Origin: Pseudoxanthomonas sp. Root630
Lineage (GTDB): Bacteria; Pseudomonadota; Gammaproteobacteria; Xanthomonadales; Xanthomonadaceae
Assembly (NCBI RefSeq): GCF_001427585.1
Contig: NZ_LMGY01000018.1
Coordinates: 162,074-226,073 of the forward strand
Direction: 5' to 3'
DNA: 64,000 nucleotides
Of the stretch, positions 51,311 through 60,003 are shown one piece after another; the stretch's first letter is position 1; every line of letters begins with the position of its first letter. The notes beneath the pieces are model-generated. The model saw only the letters and a program-made list of their open reading frames with translations, searched no databases and was not told the DNA's origin. A program made the translations under genes and the position numbers.

Positions 51311-52453
51311 ATGAGCCAGAAACGCCCGCCCCGGCCAGGGTCCGCACGTGCCCCCAAGGCCGCTGCGCCCAAGGCGAAAGGCACGCCATCCCGGACCAAG
51401 GGGGGCGCGCCGGCCGAGGCCGAGCGCAAGCGCGATCCGCAGCGCGTGGTCACGGTCACCGATATCGCCAATGCCATCGGCGTCTCGCGCGCGACGGTGT
51501 CGCTGGTACTGCGCGGCAGCCCGCTCGTGCACGTGGACACACGGGCGAGGGTGGAGGCCGAGCTCAAGCGGCAACGCTACGTCTACAACCGTGGCGCGGC
51601 GAACCTGCGCCGACGCACGTCGTCCAGCGTGGCGCTGGTCATCAACGACCTGGCGAACCCCTTCTTCGCCGAGTTCGCGGCGGGCGTCGACGAAGCGCTA
51701 GGAGAGAAAGGCTACGTGACGCTGCTCGGCAGCACGGGCGAATCACCCGAGCGTCAGCAGGCGGTGCTCACGTCGCTGATGGAGCACACACCGGCAGGCG
51801 TGATCCTTTCCCCGGCCGAGGGCAGCAATGCTGCACAGCTCCACAAGGCGCTGGACGCGCGCGCCAATGTGCTGCTCTTCAATCGCGAACTCTCCGGCGC
51901 GGACGATTGGGGCTTCCTGGGATTGGACAACCAGAACGGCGCGCAACTGGCCACCGAACACCTGATTTCCCTTGGGCACCGGCGCATCGCGTTCTATGGC
52001 GGCCATGCCGACTCGAGCTCGTGCCGCCAGCGGCGCGCTGGGCATGCGCTGGCGATGAAGAAGGCGGGCCTGCCGGTCGATGCGGCATGGCTGATCGAAT
52101 CGGCGCCCAATCGCCTCGAAGCGGCCGCGCGGACCGGCGAGCTGTTCGGCGAGCATGCGGTGCCCACCGCGGCGGTCTGCTACAACGATACCGTCGCACT
52201 GGGCCTGATGCTGGGCCTGCTTGCACGCGGCATCCAGCCCGGCAAGGGCTTCGCGGTCACCGGCTTCGACGATATTCCCGAGGCCGCCGTGACGACCCCG
52301 CCGCTGACCACGCTGGCCGCCCATCCGCGCGAGCGCGGACGGCAGGCGGCGCACCTGGTGCTCAGGCAATTGGAAGACGGCGCCTCGCCCCAGAAGACCA
52401 TCGCGCCGGTGACGTTGTCCGTGCGAGAGAGCAGTGGAGCACGGCTGAAATGA
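51311..52453 (+). CDS. LacI-family regulator of the glycan locus
   Basis: A 380-residue repressor. The helix-turn-helix starts only at about residue 48 (VTVTDIANAIGVSRATVSLV), after a 46-residue Ala/Lys/Pro/Arg-rich extension (GSARAPKAAAPKAKGTPSRT) not found in most LacI proteins. The hinge NLRRRTSSSVALVINDL and the periplasmic-binding-protein-like sensor domain (FNRELSGADDWGFLGLDNQN; VTGFDDIPEAAVTTPPLTTL) are complete. Its effector is probably a mannose-derived sugar or phosphate. The start codon sits right behind an operator with no visible Shine-Dalgarno, so translation may be leaderless or start downstream. Confidence 0.92.
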   Translation: MSQKRPPRPGSARAPKAAAPKAKGTPSRTKGGAPAEAERKRDPQRVVTVTDIANAIGVSRATVSLVLRGSPLVHVDTRARVEAELKRQRYVYNRGAANLRRRTSSSVALVINDLANPFFAEFAAGVDEALGEKGYVTLLGSTGESPERQQAVLTSLMEHTPAGVILSPAEGSNAAQLHKALDARANVLLFNRELSGADDWGFLGLDNQNGAQLATEHLISLGHRRIAFYGGHADSSSCRQRRAGHALAMKKAGLPVDAAWLIESAPNRLEAAARTGELFGEHAVPTAAVCYNDTVALGLMLGLLARGIQPGKGFAVTGFDDIPEAAVTTPPLTTLAAHPRERGRQAAHLVLRQLEDGASPQKTIAPVTLSVRESSGARLK

Positions 52454-52633
52454 ATCCATGTCCGCCCACTTCCGCCTCCACGTCGTTGCGACGCGACGCT
52501 GGACGACGACGACCCGCCCCGACCCTCTTTCCATCGTCCTGATCCCCATGAATCCGATCGCTCCATACGCCTCACTCCCTTGCCGCGCCGACATCACGGC
52601 GCCTTCGCACGCCTGTCCGCGAGGGGGCGCCGC

Positions 52634-53617
52634 ATGAATTCTCCGGCGCGCAAGATCGTCTGCTTCGGCGAGGCGCTGATCGACATGCTGGCGCAACCGC
52701 CAGCCTCGGCCGACGCGCCACGCAGTTTCCTGCAGTACGCAGGGGGAGCGCCGGCGAACGTCGCGGTGGCAGCGGCGCGGTTGGGCGCAGACACGCATTT
52801 CGCGGGCATGCTGGGCGAAGACATGTTCGGCGATTTCCTGTTCGACAGCCTGGCATCGGCGGGTGTCGCCACGGACTGCATCGTGCGCACGAGCGAGGCG
52901 AAGACCGCGCTGGCTTTCGTGGCGCTGGACGAGCACGGCGAGCGCAGCTTCAGTTTCTATCGCCCGCCTGCGGCCGACCTGCTGTTCCGCGCCGCGCATT
53001 TCACACCGGCGTGTTTCGAAGGCACCCGCGTTTTCCACGTCTGCTCCAACAGCCTGACCGAGGCCGGCGTGGCCGAGGCCACGTACGAGGGCATGCGTCG
53101 CGCACGTGCCGGCGGGGCCATCGTCAGCATGGACCTGAACCTGCGGCCTGCGTTGTGGCCGCAAGGCGAAGATCCCTCGCCGCGGTTGTGGCAGGCGCTG
53201 GCCGAGGCCGATCTGGTGAAGCTGTCGCGCGAAGAGCTGGAATATCTGGCGCGTCCGCTGGGCGGAGAGAAGGCGGCGATGGAACGCCTCTGGCAACACC
53301 ACGCGAAGATCCTGGTGGTGACGGACGGAGACAAGCCGATCACCTGGCACACGCCTTCGGCACAGGGCACGGTGGACACCTTCCGCGTCACGGCGCTGGA
53401 TACCACGGCGGCAGGGGATGCTTTCGTGGGCGGCCTGCTTTTCCACCTCAGCAAGGCCGATATGGACCGCGAGAGTTTCGCGCGCTTCATCTCCCGTCCC
53501 GACGATGTCGCCGCCGCCATCCGCTTCGCCGCCGCCGTGGGTGCACTGGCCGTCACGCGCAAAGGCGCATTCGCCGCCATGCCGAGCGTCGATGAAGTGA
53601 ACGCATTGTTGTCCTAG
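52634..53617 (+). CDS. PfkB-family sugar kinase, probable fructokinase
   Basis: A 327-residue ribokinase-fold kinase. It has the first PfkB signature YAGGAPANVAVAAARLGADT (about residues 35-54), GMLGEDMFGDFL, SMDLNLRPALW and the second signature with D262 in TALDTTAAGDAFVGGL (catalytic base). Fructokinase is the most likely specificity because the locus encodes a likely mannose isomerase whose product is fructose; 2-keto-3-deoxygluconate kinase is an alternative. It is 180 bp after the LacI gene and may have its own promoter; a weak operator-like site is at 52553-52566 (10 of 14 positions). Confidence 0.9.
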   Translation: MNSPARKIVCFGEALIDMLAQPPASADAPRSFLQYAGGAPANVAVAAARLGADTHFAGMLGEDMFGDFLFDSLASAGVATDCIVRTSEAKTALAFVALDEHGERSFSFYRPPAADLLFRAAHFTPACFEGTRVFHVCSNSLTEAGVAEATYEGMRRARAGGAIVSMDLNLRPALWPQGEDPSPRLWQALAEADLVKLSREELEYLARPLGGEKAAMERLWQHHAKILVVTDGDKPITWHTPSAQGTVDTFRVTALDTTAAGDAFVGGLLFHLSKADMDRESFARFISRPDDVAAAIRFAAAVGALAVTRKGAFAAMPSVDEVNALLS

Positions 53618-53661
53618 AACCTCCCGACAGACGCTTGTCGAAGCAAGGAGAACGGGCCGTC

Positions 53662-55185
53662 ATGACGGATCACCCCAACCGGATCAGGTCCGTCGTCGTC
53701 GTCGGTGGCGGCAGCGCGGGCTGGATGACCGCCGCCGCGTTGGCGACCTACCTCGGCAAGCAGGCATCGATCCGCCTCGTCGAGTCCGAAGAGATCGGGA
53801 TCGTCGGGGTCGGTGAGGCCAGCGTGCCTTACATGAAGCAGTTCAACAGCGGCCTGCTCGGTATCGACGAGTTCGAGTTCGTCGCACGCACGCAGGGAAC
53901 CTTCAAGCTCGGCATCCAGTTCAACGACTGGGGCAGCATCGGCGAGAGTTACGTCCACGGCTTCGGCAAGATCGGCCAGGGCATCGGTCCGCTGCCTTTC
54001 CACCAGTTCTGGCTCAAGCTCTTCCTGGCCGGCCGTGCGCGGCCGATCGGGGAGTACTCGCTGCCGACACTGGCGGCCCCTCTGGGGAAGTTCATGGCCA
54101 GCCCGGCCAATGCCCCGCCGGATTCGCCTCTGGCCGACATCGCCTACGCCTACCACTTCGATGCTGCGCTGTATGCGGGCTTCCTGCGCGAGGTGTCGGA
54201 GCGCAGGGGCGTCCAGCGGATCGAAGGAAAGATCACCGGCGTGCAGCAGCGGAGCGAAGACGGCTTCATCGAAGCCGTCGTCCTCGACAGCGGGGAGCAG
54301 GTCACGGGAGACCTGTTCATCGATTGCTCCGGCTTCCGCGGCCTGCTGATCGAGCAGACGCTGAAGACCGGTTATGTCGACTGGACCCACTGGTTGCCCT
54401 GCAACCGCGCCATGGCCGTGCCATGCGCCACCGTGGAGCCGCCGACACCGTACACCCGGTCCACCGCCCGCGCGGCGGGATGGCAATGGCGCATCCCCCT
54501 GCAGAGCCGGGTCGGCAACGGCTATGTCTATTCCAGCGAGTACATCAGCGACGACGAAGCCGCCGCCACGCTGCTGGCGAACCTCGACGGCCGCGCACTC
54601 GCCGATCCACGCCCGCTACGGTTCACCACCGGCATGCGCAGGAAGCTGTGGAACAAGAACGTCGTCGCGCTCGGCCTGGCCAGCGGCTTCATGGAGCCGC
54701 TGGAATCGACCAGCATCTATCTGGTGCAATCGGGCATCCAGCGCCTGCTGGGCCTGTTCCCGGATCGCGACTTCGATCCCATGCTCGAGCGACAGTTCAA
54801 CGAGGAGTCTGCGTTCGAATACGAGAGCACGCGCGATTTCCTCATCCTCCACTACTGCGCCACCCGTCGCAGCGACAGCGCGTTCTGGGACTATTGCCGC
54901 ACGATGCCGATCCCCGACACCTTGCAGCGCAAGATCGAGATGTTCCGTCATGGGGGCCGGTACTTCCGCACGGGGGACGAGTTCTTCGCGCTGCCGAGCT
55001 GGGTCCAGGTGATGCTTGGCCAGGGCATCGTGCCGACCGGGTACCATCCCATCGTCGACGACATGCCCGAACAGGCCTTGATCGAACACGTCGCGCGGGT
55101 GCACCAGTCCATCGCAAACAGTGTGGGAGCGATGCCCCCGCACCAGGCTTTCATCGACCGTCATTGCAGGGCATCGGCGATGTGA
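53662..55185 (+). CDS. Flavin-dependent halogenase-family protein (tryptophan halogenase type)
   Basis: A 507-residue FAD protein. N-terminal VVVVGGGSAGWMTAAALA binds FAD. All hallmark positions of tryptophan halogenases are present: K82 in GTFKLGIQF (the lysine that passes HOCl), the W274-x-W276-x-I-P motif in AGWQWRIPL, and E348 in EPLESTSIYL. In xanthomonads and Caulobacter such genes often lie beside TonB receptors and sugar genes, not in antibiotic clusters, and their substrates are unknown. AAGGAG lies 11 bases before ATG 53662. It ends the glycan locus; a flavin reductase gene is not visible in the window. Confidence 0.88.
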   Translation: MTDHPNRIRSVVVVGGGSAGWMTAAALATYLGKQASIRLVESEEIGIVGVGEASVPYMKQFNSGLLGIDEFEFVARTQGTFKLGIQFNDWGSIGESYVHGFGKIGQGIGPLPFHQFWLKLFLAGRARPIGEYSLPTLAAPLGKFMASPANAPPDSPLADIAYAYHFDAALYAGFLREVSERRGVQRIEGKITGVQQRSEDGFIEAVVLDSGEQVTGDLFIDCSGFRGLLIEQTLKTGYVDWTHWLPCNRAMAVPCATVEPPTPYTRSTARAAGWQWRIPLQSRVGNGYVYSSEYISDDEAAATLLANLDGRALADPRPLRFTTGMRRKLWNKNVVALGLASGFMEPLESTSIYLVQSGIQRLLGLFPDRDFDPMLERQFNEESAFEYESTRDFLILHYCATRRSDSAFWDYCRTMPIPDTLQRKIEMFRHGGRYFRTGDEFFALPSWVQVMLGQGIVPTGYHPIVDDMPEQALIEHVARVHQSIANSVGAMPPHQAFIDRHCRASAM

Positions 55186-55531
55186 CGCAGGCGTTTGCCG
55201 CTCGCCGAAAGCGGCCTTGCGGGTTCAGATACTCCGGAGCGGTTGGCGGGGGCTCGGTAGTCGGCGAGTGGCCGTCGCCGACGGCACCGCGGCGGAAACA
55301 CGCGGCGTCCCGTTCATCCGGTGCAGCCACGAGCGGCCCCTTCCTCGATGACCTGGGGCCGACGCGCGGCCAACGGTTGTGGGAGAGTGATGCCGACAGC
55401 GCCGGCGATCGGGACGGTGCCCGTTCCCGGAAGCACGTATCGGCATTCTTTGACTTGCACAACGGACGAAGGCAGGGCGACGAGATCGTCAGGGCGGACG
55501 GTACCCGGCCACTATCGTCGCCAGCAGGGAA
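55186..55531. other. 346-bp spacer, nothing certain
   Basis: The gap lies between the convergent halogenase-type and outer-membrane-channel genes. A small stem (GCCGCT 55197 / AGCGGC 55210) follows the halogenase stop without a T-run. No further gene, repeat or operator is recognised. Confidence 0.5.
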
Positions 55532-56362
55532 CTACTTCGGGAAAAGAAGCGTCACTGCAAATCGAATGCCCCAATCAGGGCCGCCGCGCGGCTTGTCGAG
55601 GTAGGCGCGTACGCCACCCTGATAGCTGATCATCTGGTTTCCGAGCTTGGAGACTTTGCTGTAGCCGACATTGACCGGCACGGTCCATTGTTCATTCTCC
55701 CAGTCGTACGAAGACTCGATATTGAAAGACAACGTTCGACCCTGGCCCAGTCCCTTGGCAACAAACGGCTGGAAGAACGTGGAGTTGATGTTGGTGCGGC
55801 GACTTCCACCCGCCACGTCGGTGATGTGGTTGATCAGCGCGCCGTAGGTCAGCGTTCCATCCTGTTTGAGCACAACGGCTGTGGGACCCAGGCCCCAGGT
55901 GTCAGCCCCAAGGTCGTCTGTGCCCACCGGAATCAGGAAAGCAGGGCCCACGCCCCAGACCACCCCTGATTTCGTGGATGCCTTGGGCGAGAAGAAGAGG
56001 CTTTGCGTGATGTCGCCGACGCCAGCCTGATCCGTGCCTGCAACAATGTCTTCCTGATAGACGATGGGCAGGATGGTTCGCGAGATCATGTTCCAGTGTT
56101 CCGAGATGGAGATCGGTACGACTGGCTGCACATTGACCTGGTGTCGATACCCCTTCTCACCCCACGTTTCGTCGTAGTTGTACTGAACAGGAACACTGAT
56201 GAGCGCTGCCACCGGATTCGACAGCTGCTTGGCCAGCGCATCGGCATCGGATTCCTGCGCAGCCGCGCTCGAAGGAAGGATCAACAGCGCCAACATCACG
56301 CGATCAGCCGAAACCCGGCTTCCTCGATGCCTGCCTGTCTGCGCGCATGCGGGTTCTTTCAT
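55532..56362 (-). CDS. Outer-membrane channel / transporter-like beta-barrel
   Basis: A 276-residue secreted protein with a signal segment (RVMLALLILPSSAAAQ). The mature part reads like a monomeric beta-barrel of the uncharacterised transporter group related to MetA-pathway phenol channels: PVAALISVPVQYNYDETWG, YRHQVNVQPVVPISISEHWN, then many alternating strands, ending RFAVTLLFPK with aromatic-basic end. ATG 56362 has GGGGAGA 8 bp upstream; an ATG 48 bases earlier is less likely. It lies 112 bp downstream of the arylsulfatase on the same strand and may export or import its ligand. Confidence 0.7.
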   Translation of the reverse strand: MKEPACAQTGRHRGSRVSADRVMLALLILPSSAAAQESDADALAKQLSNPVAALISVPVQYNYDETWGEKGYRHQVNVQPVVPISISEHWNMISRTILPIVYQEDIVAGTDQAGVGDITQSLFFSPKASTKSGVVWGVGPAFLIPVGTDDLGADTWGLGPTAVVLKQDGTLTYGALINHITDVAGGSRRTNINSTFFQPFVAKGLGQGRTLSFNIESSYDWENEQWTVPVNVGYSKVSKLGNQMISYQGGVRAYLDKPRGGPDWGIRFAVTLLFPK

Positions 56363-56474
56363 GGCGAATCTCCCCGGGGCTCGGAAGCAAGTGATCTGGA
56401 AACAACCCACTCCGATCTGAAGCGAGTGGAGCGGAAGCGGCGGTCGGACCGCCGCCCGCTGCGGAACTCCGGCT

Positions 56475-58802
56475 TCAATCCGTTGCGAACGCTGAAGCGG
56501 CCAGCTTTTCGAGATCCAGGTATTGCGTTTTCTCGACGGTCACGCCGACCGCCAGGATCTCGCCGCCCTTGAACTCGCCGGGCGTGGTGTAGTTCTCGCT
56601 GACCGCATCGCCGCTGTCGCGACCGATGCACAGGCCATCGCCGGAGAGCGTGAACTTCCCGAGCTGGGTTTTCATGTCGCCCTCGGCCTCCATCTTGTCG
56701 TTGACGTAGAGCTTGGTCCTGCCGAGCGATTCGCCGTGTTCGCCCGCGCCGGTGCGCTCGAACTCGATGCCGAGCGAGTACTTGCCAGGCTTGAGTTCCG
56801 TCGTGGAGACGAATTTCTGCTCCGGTTTGATGCCGAGGAAGTTGTAGACGTAGTGGAACTTCCTGTCCTTGATGAAGAGGCTGTGGCCACCGAACCGGGA
56901 GCCGTGGGCGAAGAGCACGCCGGAGGCATCGGCGTCCTTGATGTCGACATCGGCGATGATCTTGTAGGAGCGCCCCCGCACATTGACCGCGACGCCTTCG
57001 GGGACGGGCGACGTGCCGGGGTAGTAGATGTAGCGCTCGCGCGGCGGCTCCGTGCTGGGGCGCTCGACACCGAGAAGCTCGGCTGCGCTGCGATCATCCA
57101 GCGGCAGAATGTTGTTGGCATCCGCCTCCTCGAACCAGGCATCGATCAGCGCCTTCAACTTGTCGGGATGCTGTTTCGCGAGATTGATGGATTCCGAACG
57201 ATCCTCCTCGACGTGGTACAGCTCCCACTCGTCCTTGTCGAAATGGCCCTTGCTGGTGAGTGGAGCGTGGATCGCGGCGGCCTTCCAGCCGTCCATCCAC
57301 ATGCCGCGGGTGCCCAGCATGGCGTAGTACTGCCGCTTCTTCTTCGTCGCCCCGTCGGCGGCGAAGCTGTACTTCATCGAGACCCCGGACAGCGGATGCT
57401 GCTTCACGCCGCGGAACGTGTCGGGCATCTCGAGCCCGATGCACTCCAGCAGGGTCGGCACGAGATCCACGGCGTGGTGGTACTGGTTGCGGACTTCGCC
57501 TTTCGCCTTGATGCCCTTGGGCCAGTGGATCACCATCGGGCAAGCCGTGCCGCCGGCGTACTCGGAGTAGCGCTTGAACATCTTGTAAGGCGCAGAGAAC
57601 GCTGCGGCCCAGCCGGTGGGGTAGTGGTTGTAGGTCTCCGGGCCGCCGAGTACGTCGAGGTACTTCATGTTCTCGCTGAGTTCGTCGGGATAGTTGTTGA
57701 AGAACTTGTTTTCGTTGACGGAGCCGTTCGGGCCGCCTTCGCCGGACGCGCCGTTGTCCGCGCAGTACATGACGATGGTGTTGTCCAGCTGGCCGCTGCG
57801 TTCCAGGTAGTCGATCAAACGGCCTATCTGCTCATCGGTGTACTCGGAGAAGCCGGCGTACACTTCGGCCATGCGGGAGAACAGCTTGCGCTCCGCGGCG
57901 CTCAACTCATCCCACGGGCGCACATAGTCGCCCGGATTGGCCTGGTCTTCGGGGATCGGATTGAAATCTTCGAGCCTGGTTCCCGCTGGCAGCATGCCCT
58001 TCTGGACCATCCGCGGCACGACCCATTTGCGGTAGGCGTCGTAGCCGTCGTCGAACTTGCCCTTGTAGCGATCCGCATACTCCTTCGGCGCGTGGTGGGG
58101 TGCGTGGTTGGCACCGGGACACAGCCACATGAACCATGGCTTGGAAGGATTGGAGGCCTTCTGGTCGCGGATCATCTGCATGGCCTGGTCCACCAGGTCC
58201 TTCGACAGGTGGTAACCCTCTTCCGGGCCGTAGGGCTGTTCGATGAACTTGTTGTCCTCGGTCAAGTCCGGATACCACTGGTTGGTTTCGCCACCGAGGA
58301 ATCCGTAGAAACGGTCGAAGCCCTGTTGCAGCGGCCACTCGGAACGTGGCCCGCCCGAGCAGATATCCTGCTCCGGGATGTTGTGCTCCTTGCCCAACCA
58401 GTACGTGCTGTAGCCGTTCTCCTGCAACACGCTCCCGATCGTCATGCAGTTGTGCGGCAGTCGCCCGCTCCAGCCGGGGAAGCCATTGGCGCCCTCGGTG
58501 ATGCAGGACATTCCGTTGAGGTGGTGATTGCGGCCCGTGAGGAAGCACGAGCGCGTCGGAGAGCACAATGCGGTGGTATGCCACTGCGTATAGGTCAGGC
58601 CGTTGTCCGCCAGCTTCTGGAGGGTCGGCATGTTGATGGCGCCACCATAGGGCTGCCATGCGGCCTGACCAGTGTCGTCATAGAGGACGATCAGCACATT
58701 GGGGGCGCCTTCGGGTGCCCTGGGCGGAAGAAAGGGTTCCCAATCTGCCTTGGAGTCGCGGATATCGAGCTTGATGACGCCTTTGAACGACGTGGTGGCC
58801 AT
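56475..58802 (-). CDS. Cys-type arylsulfatase
   Basis: A 775-residue sulfatase without a signal peptide at its start, so probably cytoplasmic or exported by another route. D42 and D43 (VLIVLYDDTGQ) are metal ligands; C80 in LCSPTRSCFLTGRN is the residue that must be turned into formylglycine; GLGKEHN-type LGKEHNIPEQ and DNGASGEGGPNGS follow. The C-terminal 200 residues form a beta-sandwich seen in this large arylsulfatase group (PGTSPVPEGVAVNVRGRSYK). No formylglycine-generating enzyme gene is in the window. Minus strand, first of a likely two-gene unit with the barrel gene. Confidence 0.92.
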   Translation of the reverse strand: MATTSFKGVIKLDIRDSKADWEPFLPPRAPEGAPNVLIVLYDDTGQAAWQPYGGAINMPTLQKLADNGLTYTQWHTTALCSPTRSCFLTGRNHHLNGMSCITEGANGFPGWSGRLPHNCMTIGSVLQENGYSTYWLGKEHNIPEQDICSGGPRSEWPLQQGFDRFYGFLGGETNQWYPDLTEDNKFIEQPYGPEEGYHLSKDLVDQAMQMIRDQKASNPSKPWFMWLCPGANHAPHHAPKEYADRYKGKFDDGYDAYRKWVVPRMVQKGMLPAGTRLEDFNPIPEDQANPGDYVRPWDELSAAERKLFSRMAEVYAGFSEYTDEQIGRLIDYLERSGQLDNTIVMYCADNGASGEGGPNGSVNENKFFNNYPDELSENMKYLDVLGGPETYNHYPTGWAAAFSAPYKMFKRYSEYAGGTACPMVIHWPKGIKAKGEVRNQYHHAVDLVPTLLECIGLEMPDTFRGVKQHPLSGVSMKYSFAADGATKKKRQYYAMLGTRGMWMDGWKAAAIHAPLTSKGHFDKDEWELYHVEEDRSESINLAKQHPDKLKALIDAWFEEADANNILPLDDRSAAELLGVERPSTEPPRERYIYYPGTSPVPEGVAVNVRGRSYKIIADVDIKDADASGVLFAHGSRFGGHSLFIKDRKFHYVYNFLGIKPEQKFVSTTELKPGKYSLGIEFERTGAGEHGESLGRTKLYVNDKMEAEGDMKTQLGKFTLSGDGLCIGRDSGDAVSENYTTPGEFKGGEILAVGVTVEKTQYLDLEKLAASAFATD

Positions 58803-59204
58803 GGTGTTCTGCCTCGCCCAGTGGAAGTACCAGTCTGTGCCGATACTCGCCGTCGCGAATCAGGAACTTTGCTGCACGGGGACCAGTAAAAATACGGTTC
58901 GTCTGCGGTGCGCAGTGCAAATGCCAGGTCGCGCGGAGATCGCTGTGTTCGCTGCGTCGGCCGTCAGGGTGGCGATGTCCGCTTCTGGCCGGAAGCGGAT
59001 ATCAGCGGACAGGGGACTAGGGATGTTTATCGGGGGTAGGTCAGGTCTTCTCTCGACCCAAAGCGGCCATAGCAGCCAGGATCCCGCGGCACAGTGTATT
59101 GGCGCGATTGGCCAGAGAATTGGCGTGATCTGCTAGTTTCCTGGCACCCCTTCGGGAACAAAGTGGCACCACATTCAAAACGGGCTTTGCCCCAGGTCCT
59201 AGTC
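58803..59204. other. 402-bp divergent spacer
   Basis: Gap between the divergent sulfatase and SDR genes. It must hold both promoters but no clear -35/-10 pair stands out. It contains a dispersed palindrome at 58975-59010. No gene seen. Confidence 0.55.
58975..59010. repeat. Dispersed palindrome, copy 1
   Basis: TCCGCTTCTGGCCGGAAGCG is the centre of an imperfect palindrome (TCCGCTTC / GGAAGCGGAT). Related copies occur at 61638 and 63537, all in spacers of the right part of the window. Similar units are scattered in many GC-rich proteobacteria. Confidence 0.75.
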
Positions 59205-60002
59205 ATGAGCGTCATTCTCGTCACCGGCGCATCTTCCGGTATTGGAAAGGCCACTGCGCGCAACCTGCTCCAGCAGGGACACACAGTCTATGTGGCCGCA
59301 AGGCGTACCGAGGCCATGGAAGACTTGGTGGCAGAAGGAGCCATTCCACTCCGCATGGACATCACGAAGGAGGAGGATGTGGCTGGAGTGGTAGAGCGCA
59401 TCACCCAAGACCATGGCGCCCTGGATGTGCTGGTGAACAACGCCGGCTATGCCATTTATGGCTCTGTAGAAGACACCTCGCTGGACGATGCGCGCGCGCA
59501 GTTTGAGGTCAACATGTTCGGCCTGGCACGCTTGACCCAGCAGCTGATTCCCGCAATGCGCGAGCGCAGGCGCGGGACGATCATCAACGTCTCCTCCATG
59601 GGCGGCAAGATCTACACCCCGCTGGGCGCCTGGTACCACGCGACGAAGCACGCGCTGGAAGGCTGGAGCGACGCGCTGCGGATCGAACTGAAGCCCTTCG
59701 GCATCAATGTGGTGGTGATCGAGCCTGGGATCATCGCAACAGAGTTCGGCGATGTGATGACCAAGCCCATGCTGGATCGGTCCGGGAATGGCCCTTATGG
59801 CAGACTGGCGCATGCGATCGCCGCGTCCAAGGCGCCGATGTCGAAGCCAACCGTCGTAGCCAAAGCAATCGCCCGTGCGGTGCAGTCGCGGCGCCCGAAG
59901 ACGCGCTACGTGGCCGGCAACCTGGCGCGACCGCTGATGTTCGTGCGCAAATATTTCGGCGACCGCGTCTATGATCGCCTGATCATGAGCCAGTTCACCT
60001 GA
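59205..60002 (+). CDS. Short-chain dehydrogenase/reductase (classical)
   Basis: A 265-residue oxidoreductase: TGASSGIGKATARNL (cofactor loop, residues 6 on), ARRTEAMEDL with Arg suggesting NADP, DVLVNNAGYAIYG, catalytic Ser in NVSSMGGK, and Y-x3-K in WYHATKHALEG. It ends LIMSQFT. Close to groups that act on steroids or fatty-acid-like alcohols; substrate unknown. It starts at ATG 59205. Its stop lies 1 base before the AraC start, so the two are co-transcribed. Confidence 0.9.
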   Translation: MSVILVTGASSGIGKATARNLLQQGHTVYVAARRTEAMEDLVAEGAIPLRMDITKEEDVAGVVERITQDHGALDVLVNNAGYAIYGSVEDTSLDDARAQFEVNMFGLARLTQQLIPAMRERRRGTIINVSSMGGKIYTPLGAWYHATKHALEGWSDALRIELKPFGINVVVIEPGIIATEFGDVMTKPMLDRSGNGPYGRLAHAIAASKAPMSKPTVVAKAIARAVQSRRPKTRYVAGNLARPLMFVRKYFGDRVYDRLIMSQFT

Positions 60003-60003
60003 C

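Noticed and set aside
52553..52566. Operator before the fructokinase gene
   Set aside because: TCCGATCGCTCCAT agrees in only 10 of 14 positions; too weak to list as a site by itself.
56523..58889. Long plus-strand frame opposite the arylsulfatase
   Set aside because: Antisense shadow of a gene with clear catalytic motifs; its composition is that of codon-position bias in GC-rich DNA.
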